NCBI GenBank assembly: GCA_026706425.1
Contig: JAPOYW010000073.1
Location: 1-19,663, forward strand
DNA length: 19,663 bases
Reading direction: 5' to 3'
DNA from: Gammaproteobacteria bacterium
GTDB taxonomy: Bacteria; Pseudomonadota; Gammaproteobacteria; Pseudomonadales; Azotimanducaceae
This document shows, in pieces, positions 1 to 7,132 of the stretch; the first letter of the stretch is position 1, and each line of letters opens with the position of its first letter. Under the pieces are notes generated by a model. It searched no databases. It was not told where the DNA came from and worked only from the letters and a program-made list of their open reading frames with translations. A program made the translations under genes and the position numbers.

Positions 1-1994
1 AGTTTTTCGGCTTGTTCGAGAAACGCCTCCTCGTGCGCCCCGCCCAGTTGCGCCCTGCGTGTCCCATTCCCGACAATGGACTTCAACTGCGACCGGAATT
101 GCCCCGTCTGCCGCTCGTGGACGCGATGCCGGTCGGCATCCCTCGAGACGAGTATTGGAAAACCCGGGTGCTCCGCGCCCGTCAGGGGCGACCGAACCGT
201 CTGCCGCCATCCTTGCCGCGACCACCCGGTCGCCGTCGACAAGTAGCCGTCGAGGTCCCAAAACCTGCCGAACTTCTCCCAGGTTCCCGTCCACCACGAC
301 GACAGACGCGCGGCGTAGAGGTCGTGACTGCCCTGCAAATCCCAGGAGTCCCTGAAGGCGGCCTCCTCCGCCACGAACACGACGGCGCAACGGGTCCGCG
401 TGTTGGCGAACGCTCCGGTAAGCCCCCATCGGGCACCGCGGCCACGGCCCATGAAGCACACGCGATCCCCGTCGACGAGCCCGTCGGCGACGAGCCAGTC
501 CACCCCGTCCCAGACGTCGCCCTGCATCGTCGCGGACCAGTCCCGGAAACCCGCCGTCTGGAAGTCAATCCCCCGCCCGGGCGTGCCCCGGAACTCCGGC
601 TCAAGCACGGCGTATCCGCGACCGGCCAGAAAATGCGGCCACGGGTCGAACCGGAGCGCGTCGTGCGGCGGCGCTCCCCCCCGGGTCAACACCACCAGCG
701 GCAACCGTTCCGAACCCCGCCGCAGCGGCAGCGTCAGCGTCGCCGCCAGCTCGGTCCCGTCCGCCGCCCGGTAGCCGGTACGCTCCTGCTCCATGACCCA
801 TGCGCCGTCAAGAGCCGGATACTGGCCGCCGAGACGGCGCGTCCAGCCCTCGTCCCGGTCGTGCAGGTAGTAGGTCTTGCTGCGCCCCCCGCCCAGCGTC
901 GCGACCACCACCCGGCCGCAGTCCGCGTTAATCGACGGCACGGATCGGATCTCGCCCGGTATCGCTTCGTCAAGCCGGCGAATCATCTCGCCGAAGGCCG
1001 GATCGAGCCAGGTAAAGACCTTCTCGGTGCGATGGTGCGCGAACCCGACGATGCCGCAGTCCCGTCCCTCGACGGCCGTCGTCAGGATGTCGTAGCGCGG
1101 GTCATCGGCGATCAGGCGCCGGGGCAGCAGCGTGGACGCGTCCATCTCCCAAAGCCCGGCCCGGTCGGCGCCGTCGACCCGGGCTTCGACATAGGCCGAC
1201 GACCCGTCGTTCGAAAAGCCGACGACGCGCGGCATCCAGGCGCGCTCCGGGCCCGACAGGCGTTTCGTGTCCACGCGCCGGACTTCGCCGCCGGGGTCGA
1301 CCACGGCGACCGTCGGCCCTTCCTCCGGTCGCGACAACCAGTAGGCTCCTACGCCGATGAGCCTTTCCCCCGTCCGATCGGCAGTCCACTTGGTAATGCC
1401 CTCCTGCGTACCAACCACGGCAGTCCACCGGTTTCGATGGATGTTCTGCCGGTAGACTTCCTTGTCGTATGTGTGCCGGCGCGGCACGGCGACGAGAATG
1501 TGGTCCGGGTCATCGTGCAGGTAGCCGACGACCTGATGTACCCACTCGTCCACCAAGTGAGGCCCACCCCGCCGTTCGGGGACGAGGTTGACTCCCTGGA
1601 CGCCGTCGTGGTCCACGGCGAACAGACGTGCAAGGTACATGTGGTGAAACACCCCGCCGCCGGGTCGCTCCACGAACGGATTGGAAGTCGGCGGGAAAAC
1701 GAACGCCCGGCACACCGCGCGGTCGTTCGTGGCCCACTCGCACCCGCGGAGGATATGGTCCTCGGCGTCGATTTCGACCGCGAGGACCGTGTGCCCGGTC
1801 TCGACGTCGGTTACGAACAGTTGCCGTACTCCGTCCACGGGACGCAGCATCAGGATCCGGTCGCCGTCGGGGGACAGCCGCACGTGGTCGATCTCGGGCG
1901 GATGCGAATACGCGGACACCGGCGGCGGCTCTCCCGCTGCAAACCCGCCGCCAACCGTCAGCGCCACCAGAACGATCACGCGGGAACGACACAT
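1..1994 (-). CDS. Exported S9-like alpha/beta-hydrolase family protein, C-terminus cut by window edge, catalytic Ser missing
   Basis: The frame opens with ATG at 1994 and stays open to the left edge (about 665 residues), so the 3' end is outside the window. Residues 1-20 look like a signal peptide (MCRSRVIVLVALTVGGGFAA), suggesting a periplasmic or surface location. Residues about 30-400 are beta-propeller-like (HVRLSPDGDRIL, GFSNDGSSAYV), and about 405-665 form a hydrolase domain. Landmarks of the S9 prolyl-oligopeptidase fold are present: LAGRGYAVLEPEFRGTPGRG (457-474), a candidate acid D621 and a candidate histidine H654 (GGAHEEA). However, the nucleophile elbow reads CFMGRGRGARWGL, so Gly518 (codon 441-443) sits where GxSxG needs serine, and the usual oxyanion HGG is TRGG (438-440). 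I infer a non-peptidase or binding role. An AAGGG-type ribosome site lies upstream. It follows the 106-aa secreted gene by 42 bases and may be co-transcribed with it. Confidence 0.85.
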   Translation of the reverse strand, partial: MCRSRVIVLVALTVGGGFAAGEPPPVSAYSHPPEIDHVRLSPDGDRILMLRPVDGVRQLFVTDVETGHTVLAVEIDAEDHILRGCEWATNDRAVCRAFVFPPTSNPFVERPGGGVFHHMYLARLFAVDHDGVQGVNLVPERRGGPHLVDEWVHQVVGYLHDDPDHILVAVPRRHTYDKEVYRQNIHRNRWTAVVGTQEGITKWTADRTGERLIGVGAYWLSRPEEGPTVAVVDPGGEVRRVDTKRLSGPERAWMPRVVGFSNDGSSAYVEARVDGADRAGLWEMDASTLLPRRLIADDPRYDILTTAVEGRDCGIVGFAHHRTEKVFTWLDPAFGEMIRRLDEAIPGEIRSVPSINADCGRVVVATLGGGRSKTYYLHDRDEGWTRRLGGQYPALDGAWVMEQERTGYRAADGTELAATLTLPLRRGSERLPLVVLTRGGAPPHDALRFDPWPHFLAGRGYAVLEPEFRGTPGRGIDFQTAGFRDWSATMQGDVWDGVDWLVADGLVDGDRVCFMGRGRGARWGLTGAFANTRTRCAVVFVAEEAAFRDSWDLQGSHDLYAARLSSWWTGTWEKFGRFWDLDGYLSTATGWSRQGWRQTVRSPLTGAEHPGFPILVSRDADRHRVHERQTGQFRSQLKSIVGNGTRRAQLGGAHEEAFLEQAEK

Positions 1995-2036
1995 CCGTCT
2001 ACACCCTTCGTGGGACTCTTCAGTTCAGGGTCGCGT

Positions 2037-2357
2037 TCAGAAACCGCACGCGTGCAGCCTGGCGAGCATCGCATCAACGACCTCCCGCTGGGCTTGATCA
2101 ATCATGATGCCGCACATCGGAGGGGCGTCAGGCCTACCGCACACGCTAGTTATCCAATACAGATTCGATTGAGCAGAGTTCAACGCAGCGTCGGCCTCCC
2201 AACAGGTCATACTACCGTGCGTCGCGAGCGCCGTGGCGCCGATCTGATCGGTTACCACTGTCGCCGCATCCCCGGGAAGGTACGAACTCGTGGGTAGAAC
2301 TGTGACCGTGATCGCGAATGCCAACACCAGGGGCGTGGCGAGGTTTCTGTAGGTCAT
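2037..2357 (-). CDS. Small secreted protein of unknown function with four cysteines
   Basis: This 106-aa product was not recognised as a family. Residues 1-25 (MTYRNLATPLVLAFAITVTV...) are a clear signal peptide. The mature part contains exactly four cysteines (SMTCWEAD, SVCGRP, PMCGIM, HACGF), compatible with two disulphides in the periplasm. A good ribosome site (CAGGAG) precedes the ATG by about ten bases. It sits 42 bases upstream of the exported S9-like gene on the same strand, so the two probably form a unit. Function is unknown; an export-linked partner of the S9-like protein is only an inference from position. Confidence 0.7.
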   Translation of the reverse strand: MTYRNLATPLVLAFAITVTVLPTSSYLPGDAATVVTDQIGATALATHGSMTCWEADAALNSAQSNLYWITSVCGRPDAPPMCGIMIDQAQREVVDAMLARLHACGF

Positions 2358-2393
2358 CGTATTGGTCTCCTGAGTTGGTTATTCAGCCGCTGC

Positions 2394-2702
2394 ATGTCCA
2401 CTTTGAACAGCTCCGGAGTCTTGCACTCCGTCACATGTTCGATTTGGAAAAAGCGTAATCGGGCCGACTACGTCGCCGCAAGACGCGGGCAGATGCGCTA
2501 CGACGAGCACCTCGCCCGCGGCCTGCCGATCGGCTCGGGCCGGGCCGAGGCGGCCTGCAAGACGGTGGTCGGTCGGCGCCTGAAGTGCACCGGCATGCGC
2601 TGGTCGGTCGCCGGCGCCAATCCGGTGCTCTGGGTCCGGTGCGCGAATCTGAGTGGCTGGCTCGACGACTACTGGGACCAGCGCCTCGGGATCGCCGCAT
2701 GA
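2394..2702 (+). pseudogene. C-terminal remnant of an ISKra4-family transposase
   Basis: The last ~80 residues carry the C-terminal signature I associate with ISKra4-type DDE transposases: RGQMRYDEHLARGLPIGSGR, then EAACKTVVGRRL and TGMRWSVAGANPVLWVRCAN. Full-length family members are several hundred residues, so the catalytic N-terminal part is gone. The first ~18 codons (MSTLNSSGVLHSVTCSIW) do not resemble the family and are probably flanking DNA read in frame, with the true junction near 2450. No terminal inverted repeats or target-site duplication could be identified. It is a decayed element lying just upstream of the thiolase, and is most likely not expressed as a functional protein. Confidence 0.75.
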
Positions 2703-2763
2703 CGACGTTGGCGCCCGCTCACCAACGATTTGTCGTACACCCGGACGTCACGTCACCCGCCGC

Positions 2764-2794
2764 TTGAACCCCACCCGCGCTTTTGCGATAGACT
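2764..2794 (+). promoter_or_regulatory. Weak candidate sigma70 promoter for the thiolase
   Basis: TTGAAC (2764-2769) resembles a -35 box, and GATAGA/TAGACT (2787-2794) could serve as a -10 at a 17- or 19-base spacing. Matches to consensus are only partial (about 3-4 of 6 each), so this is a guess supported mainly by its position about 65 bases ahead of the thiolase start. Confidence 0.25.
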
Positions 2795-2858
2795 GAACGA
2801 TCTTGCGGCCCGAGTGGGTCGTGAAGGCCGACATTTACCTACTAGGGGAGAGATTCGA

Positions 2859-4049
2859 ATGGCCGTACGAGATGTCGTTGTTGTAGACAGTGTCCGCACG
2901 GGCCTTGCCAAAGCCCACCGCGGCAGCTTCAACCTGACGCGTTCCGATGACATGCTGGCCCACCTGATCGATTCGCTGCTGGAGCGGAATCCGAAGGTCA
3001 CGCCGGAGGAGGTCGAAGACGTCGTGGTCGGCGCCGCCAACCACACCGGCGAGCAGGACGGCAACCTGGCCCGATTGGCGGTCGTGCTGTCCAAGTTGCC
3101 GATCACCACGGCGGGCATGACCATCAACCGGTTCTGCTCATCCGGGCTTCAGTCAATCGCCATTGCGTCGAACCAGATCGCCTCGGGCCAGACGGAAATC
3201 GCCATGGCCGGCGGCGTCGACTCGATCTCGATGGGCGCTCGCCAGCAGCCCGGCAAGTCGAAGCGCAACCAGCGGCTGCTCGACGAGAAGCCCCAGATCT
3301 TCATGGCCATGGGCAACACCGCGGAAGTCGTTGCCCGGCGCTACCAGGTGACCCGGGACATGCAGGACGAGTACGCGCTGCAGAGCCAGTTGCGCTATGC
3401 CAACGCGCAGTCCTCCGGCTGGATTAACGATGAAATCGTCCCGATGACCGTCACCATGAAGAAGGTCGACAAGCAAACGGGCGAAGAGAGCTTCGAGGAG
3501 GTCACGGTCGACCGCGACGAGTGCAACCGACCGAACTCGACCATCGAGGGGCTCGCCGGGCTGCCGCCAGCCTTCGAGGAGGACGGCACGGTGACCGCTG
3601 GCAACGCCTCGCAACTCTCCGACGGCGCGTCGATGACCTTGCTGATGAGCGCGGAGCGCGCCAACCAACTCGGCGTCGAGCCGATGGGCGTCTACCGAGG
3701 CTTCACAGTCGCGGCCTGCGAACCCGACGAGATGGGCATCGGACCGGTCTTCGCGATTCCCCGTATGCTGGAGAACGCCGGCTTGCGCAAGGAGGACATC
3801 GACCTGTGGGAGCTCAACGAGGCGTTCGCGTCGCAGTGCGTCTACTGCCGCAACGAGTTGGATCTCGACAACGAGAAGTACAACGTCAACGGCGGCAGCA
3901 TCTCCATCGGCCACCCGTTCGGGATGACCGGTTCGCGTTGCACCGGGACGATCCTGCGCGAGCTTGAGCGTCGCCAGGAGCGTTACGGCGTCGTCACCAT
4001 GTGCATCGGCGGCGGCCAAGGCGCAGCAGGGCTCTTCGAACGGGCCTAG
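2859..4049 (+). CDS. Thiolase family protein (acetyl-CoA C-acyltransferase)
   Basis: This 396-aa product is the usual thiolase length. It should cleave 3-ketoacyl-CoA with CoA (beta-oxidation) or condense acyl-CoAs, in the cytosol. The nucleophile is Cys93 in NRFCSSGLQSI. The NEAF motif is at 320-323, His352 lies in GHPFGMTGSR, and the acid/base Cys382 is in CIGGGQGAAG. All catalytic landmarks are intact. The start at 2859 was chosen over an in-frame start at 2730 because an AGGGGAG ribosome site lies about eight bases upstream and the protein then begins at the family N-terminus (AVRDVVVVDSVRTG). It appears monocistronic, with the IS remnant upstream and a strong terminator right after its stop. 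The 3-hydroxyacyl-CoA dehydrogenase partner that often accompanies degradative thiolases is not adjacent, so the chain-length role (FadA-like or acetyl-CoA acetyltransferase) is open. Confidence 0.95.
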   Translation: MAVRDVVVVDSVRTGLAKAHRGSFNLTRSDDMLAHLIDSLLERNPKVTPEEVEDVVVGAANHTGEQDGNLARLAVVLSKLPITTAGMTINRFCSSGLQSIAIASNQIASGQTEIAMAGGVDSISMGARQQPGKSKRNQRLLDEKPQIFMAMGNTAEVVARRYQVTRDMQDEYALQSQLRYANAQSSGWINDEIVPMTVTMKKVDKQTGEESFEEVTVDRDECNRPNSTIEGLAGLPPAFEEDGTVTAGNASQLSDGASMTLLMSAERANQLGVEPMGVYRGFTVAACEPDEMGIGPVFAIPRMLENAGLRKEDIDLWELNEAFASQCVYCRNELDLDNEKYNVNGGSISIGHPFGMTGSRCTGTILRELERRQERYGVVTMCIGGGQGAAGLFERA

Positions 4050-4057
4050 AGCCTTGC

Positions 4058-4092
4058 AAGACCCGTCGCCCTGACCCGGCGACGGGTCTTTG
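4058..4092 (+). terminator. Intrinsic terminator of the thiolase gene
   Basis: A perfect 13-bp stem (AAGACCCGTCGCC, 4058-4070, with its complement 4078-4090) encloses a 7-base loop and runs into a short T tract. It lies eight bases after the thiolase stop codon. Confidence 0.85.
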
Positions 4093-4110
4093 CCCCCCAC
4101 ATGACTCGCC

Positions 4111-4136
4111 ACGGCACCGACCCGCGTCGGTGCCGT
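4111..4136. repeat. Perfect 11-bp inverted repeat with 4-base loop
   Basis: ACGGCACCGAC (4111-4121) and GTCGGTGCCGT (4126-4136) pair perfectly around CCGC. No T run follows on either strand, so it is not a classic terminator. It lies 20 bases after the thiolase terminator and about 130 bases before the next gene. It could be a backup hairpin, RNA processing site or operator for the downstream two-component operon. Confidence 0.6.
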
Positions 4137-4266
4137 GCTGCGGAATTCCCCTTCTCGTGCGCGGCAGAAACCCGTTACATTTTGATACCGGGCGCGGCTT
4201 GGCCACGCCGGCCGTTTTGCGTGAAACTTGCCACGAAGACGATTTAGATGCTTAAGCGTCCGGCCC

Positions 4267-4788
4267 ATGGCAATCGGCGGCGGCAACCTATCGAGGGCGG
4301 CCCATCCCACCGCGCACCATACCTGTGCGGCGGCGATCGTCGTGCTCGCGACCCTGTTGTCGTGGGCGAACGAACCCCCCGCGACCAAGTCCGACCCCCG
4401 CGTCGGGATCGGTCTCGACACCGGCAACCCGTACTCGAAGCTGAGCAATGAGCAGTTGGGTACGCTGGCTGGCACCTTCGAGGATCTCGACCGTGACCAA
4501 CGCCGCTGGTTCCTCACCGAGGTACGCAAGAGAATGTCCGCCAAGGGCGAGGGGCCGCGGATTCCGGTTGACAAGGACGACCGTTTCGGCCGGGTCGTCA
4601 GCAAGGTCGGCGACCCGGATCAAGAGCCCCCGCGAGCCCGCAACCCGGGCGGAGCATCGCCGGCAGACGAAGAAGGCGCCGATGCAACAAAGGGGTACGG
4701 TACGGGAGTCCAGTCCCAAGCCGAGGAAACCGAGGATGTCTCGACACCGAAGCTGCGATCCGAGGACCCCTCCAAACCGAGCGAGTAG
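4267..4788 (+). CDS. Secreted or membrane-anchored protein of unknown function leading the OmpR/EnvZ-type operon
   Basis: This 173-aa product has an N-terminal hydrophobic segment at about 17-32 (CAAAIVVLATLLSWA) followed by NEPP, consistent with an export signal or single anchor. A well-formed block at roughly 55-105 contains YSKLSNEQLGTLAGTFEDL, QRRWFLTEVRKRM and PRIPVDKDDRFGRVV. The last ~55 residues are rich in Pro, Glu, Ser and Gly and look disordered. I do not recognise a named family. The ATG at 4267 was preferred over the TTG at 4228 because the extra residues would only add an Arg-rich leader; neither has a strong ribosome site. Its stop is five bases before the response-regulator start, so co-transcription and a role linked to the sensor are likely (inference). 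Confidence 0.75.
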   Translation: MAIGGGNLSRAAHPTAHHTCAAAIVVLATLLSWANEPPATKSDPRVGIGLDTGNPYSKLSNEQLGTLAGTFEDLDRDQRRWFLTEVRKRMSAKGEGPRIPVDKDDRFGRVVSKVGDPDQEPPRARNPGGASPADEEGADATKGYGTGVQSQAEETEDVSTPKLRSEDPSKPSE

Positions 4789-4793
4789 CCCCG

Positions 4794-5498
4794 GTGAGTG
4801 ACGGAGCCAAGCTGCTCGTCGTCGATGACGACCCCGAGCTTAGGGAACTCATCACCGCCTACCTGAGCAAACAGGGCTACGAGATCGTCGCCGTCGGCGA
4901 CGGTCGCGCCATGGACCACGCCTTCGCGGCGGGCGGGGTCGACCTCGTAATCCTCGACTTGATGCTGCCGGGCGAAGACGGCCTGGACATCGCGAAGAGA
5001 CTGAAGCAAACCACCGACGTGCCAATCATCATCGTTTCGGCCCAGGGTGAGGAAATTGACCGAATCGTGGGGCTGGAAGTCGGAGCCGACGACTACATCG
5101 GCAAGCCGTTCAATCCGCGTGAACTCCTCGCCCGGGTTCGCGCCGTGCTGCGGCGGGTTCGGGGATCCGGAACCGTTGGCCCGTTGGCGCGAGTGGTGGA
5201 GTTCGGCGACTTCAGGCTCGACCTCAATGCCCACCTGCTGACGCGGGACGGCACGACGGTGCCGCTTACCTCCGGCGAGTTCGACCTGTTGGGCATCCTG
5301 GTTCGCCACCCGAACCAGGTGCTCGACCGGGACCGCATCCTGGACCTGCTAACCGGTGCCGAACGGTCTCCGTTCGACCGTAGCATCGATGTTCGGATCA
5401 CGCGGCTGCGCAGCAAGATCGAGCCCGATCCCTCTTCGCCCGTGTTCATCCGCACCATATGGGGCAAAGGCTACATGTTTTGCCCGGACGTGCTTTGA
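4794..5498 (+). CDS. ompR: OmpR-family response regulator
   Basis: This 234-aa product has a receiver domain (about 6-118) and a winged-helix DNA-binding domain (about 138-232). The acidic pocket is D11/D12, the phospho-acceptor is D55 (VILDLMLPGEDG), S82 is the switch residue and K104 lies in GADDYIGKPFNPRELLARVR, close to the OmpR signature. The effector half shows SIDVRITRLRSKIE and IRTIWGKGYMF, typical of OmpR. The start is a GTG at 4794, five bases after the preceding stop. The kinase gene overlaps its 3' end. Expected role: phosphorylated by the downstream EnvZ-like kinase to regulate envelope or osmotic genes. The ompR label rests on similarity of both partners and gene order; target genes are not visible here. 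Confidence 0.93.
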   Translation: MSDGAKLLVVDDDPELRELITAYLSKQGYEIVAVGDGRAMDHAFAAGGVDLVILDLMLPGEDGLDIAKRLKQTTDVPIIIVSAQGEEIDRIVGLEVGADDYIGKPFNPRELLARVRAVLRRVRGSGTVGPLARVVEFGDFRLDLNAHLLTRDGTTVPLTSGEFDLLGILVRHPNQVLDRDRILDLLTGAERSPFDRSIDVRITRLRSKIEPDPSSPVFIRTIWGKGYMFCPDVL

Positions 5499-6838
5499 GG
5501 GGAATCCAGGGCGCTCGCTCGCGACGAACGTCGCCGTCTTCCCTGCTGGCGCGGGCCAACCTGGTCCTTGGCATCTCCGCTGCGGCGATTGCATTGACGT
5601 CGATAATCGCCTTGATGGTATTCGTCATCCTGCCGATCGAGGACCGTTCCGCCGACGACGAAGCGGGTTTGATCGTGTTGTCGGCCAAGACGTGGGTGGA
5701 ACTCGATGCCGCGCGGCGACCTGCGTTCGAGATCGAAATGCTCTGGAACCACGACCTGGTCGTCTCCGCCGAGACCCGGGACCTGCCCTACGTCGAGGAG
5801 GGCAACCGCTACTACGACCTCCTGGCGTCGAAGCTCAGCGAACGCCTCGACGGGCGCGTGAGGCTGATGGAGAGCAACGACCTGTTGTGGGCGAACGTGC
5901 CCATGGGCGGTTACCTGATGCAGGTCGGGATTTCGCCTAAACGCCAGGACATCGAACCCGTGTACGTGGGTTTCGTCATCGTGCTGTTCGGTGCGTTAAT
6001 CGTGCCGCTGACGTCGGGTCTCATCTTCCGCCGCGTCGCCCAGCCGCTGACACGCGCAGCCAAGGCCGTCGAGGCGTTTAGAGGTGCCGAGGGCTTCCAG
6101 CCGCTGCCCGAAGAAGGTCCCGAGGAACTCGTGACCTTGGCAGCCAGCTTCAATGCCATGGCGAGGAACGTCACCGAGTTGCTGTCCAACCGCACCACGC
6201 TGCTGGCCGGAATCTCCCACGACCTGCGCACGCCGTTGACACGCATGCGATTCGCCCTGGAGATGCTTCCCTCCAGCGTGGACGGGAAGCTCGTGGAGCG
6301 CTTCGAACGGAACCTGGCCGCCATGGAGGAGTTGATCGCCGATGCCCTGCGGTTCTCGCGCGGTGCCGGCGAGGCACCGAGCCAAGTCGACTTTCGGGTC
6401 TATCTGGAGACCGTTTTGCGAACCGTGGACGAGGACCTCGACATCGACTGGCGCGGAACGCCACCGCAACCCGTCGAGATCGCCACCGGCGCCTTCCAGC
6501 GTGTCGTCGCGAACCTGATCCGCAATGCCCGGCAGCACGGGAACGGCGCACGATTGGCCGTTGACTACGACGGGGATCTCGTCTTGCAGGTGATCGACGA
6601 CGGTCCCGGGATCCCGCCCGAGGACCGCGAGAAGGTCTTCCAGCCCTTCTACCGGCTAGAGGGTTCGCGCAGCCGCGCGACCGGTGGAAGCGGCCTGGGT
6701 CTCGCGATCGTCGCGCAACTCTGCGACGCCCACGGCTGGCGGATCCGGCTGCGAAGTGGCGACAGCGGTGGAACCGTTGCCGAGGTCACGGTGCCCGCCC
6801 CTCGGTCGCCGCCACCACCCGGAAACGTAACAAAATGA
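5459..6838 (+). CDS. envZ: EnvZ-like sensor histidine kinase
   Basis: This 459-aa inner-membrane kinase has TM1 at about 36-59, a periplasmic stretch of ~105 residues, TM2 at about 168-190, HAMP at about 191-243, then DHp and ATPase domains. The phospho-accepting H254 is in LAGISHDLRTPLTRMRFALE, a close match to EnvZ. The N box is NLIRNARQ (352-359), G1 is DDGPGIP (380-386) and G2 is GGSGLGLAI (409-417). The C-terminus ends in a Pro-rich tail. The start is uncertain. ATG 5459 overlaps the regulator by 40 bases and has no clear ribosome site; TTG 5495 would give a TTGA stop/start overlap and would remove 12 residues. Either start leaves TM1 intact. It is the last gene of the operon and is followed by a terminator-like hairpin. 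Confidence 0.92.
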   Translation: MGQRLHVLPGRALRGIQGARSRRTSPSSLLARANLVLGISAAAIALTSIIALMVFVILPIEDRSADDEAGLIVLSAKTWVELDAARRPAFEIEMLWNHDLVVSAETRDLPYVEEGNRYYDLLASKLSERLDGRVRLMESNDLLWANVPMGGYLMQVGISPKRQDIEPVYVGFVIVLFGALIVPLTSGLIFRRVAQPLTRAAKAVEAFRGAEGFQPLPEEGPEELVTLAASFNAMARNVTELLSNRTTLLAGISHDLRTPLTRMRFALEMLPSSVDGKLVERFERNLAAMEELIADALRFSRGAGEAPSQVDFRVYLETVLRTVDEDLDIDWRGTPPQPVEIATGAFQRVVANLIRNARQHGNGARLAVDYDGDLVLQVIDDGPGIPPEDREKVFQPFYRLEGSRSRATGGSGLGLAIVAQLCDAHGWRIRLRSGDSGGTVAEVTVPAPRSPPPPGNVTK

Positions 6839-6898
6839 CACGATCCCGGGCTCCTAGGGAAATCAAACCGTAACACGCCGGGGAGTAGGGTAGTCCCC

Positions 6899-6923
6899 GC
6901 GCATCGTCGGATAGCCGATGCGC
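6899..6923. repeat. 8-bp inverted repeat with 9-base spacer
   Basis: GCGCATCG (6899-6906) and CGATGCGC (6916-6923) pair perfectly. It lies 60 bases after the kinase stop in the 294-base gap before the enoyl-CoA hydratase. No T run follows; it could be a processing hairpin or protein site. Confidence 0.4.
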
Positions 6924-6964
6924 CGGAACCATCCCGATCCCCTCTCCGGATCTGCGTTCCAACC

Positions 6965-7004
6965 TCCCGGGGCACCTCGCCGAGGGCCCCGGGATTTGTC
7001 TTGT
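6965..7004 (+). terminator. Probable intrinsic terminator after the OmpR/EnvZ-type operon
   Basis: A 9-bp outer stem (TCCCGGGGC 6965-6973 with GCCCCGGGA 6986-6994), a one-base bulge and a 4-bp inner stem (CCTC/GAGG) around a GCC loop are followed by the T-rich TTTGTCTTGTT. It is 127 bases past the kinase stop, with no gene between. The rest of the 6839-7132 gap shows only the smaller hairpin at 6899 and a ribosome site for the next gene. Confidence 0.65.
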
Positions 7005-7132
7005 TCCATCCGTACGAGTCGAGCGCCCCTGCCGCTGTCCACGGACTTCGCCGACATCCATCATTCGACCGACCGGCCCATCCGCGGCGAATCGTGTCAA
7101 ACTTGCGGCGCCGATCTTGAGGAAACGCCGTT

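Noticed and set aside
12..2297. A 761-codon open frame on the plus strand
   Set aside because: It lies antisense to the S9-like gene and the small secreted gene, which show signal peptides and family motifs. The plus-strand product is Arg/Pro-rich and has no recognisable motif; such antisense frames are common in GC-rich DNA.
3153..4604. A 483-codon minus-strand frame
   Set aside because: It is antisense to the thiolase, crosses the thiolase terminator and has no domain signature.
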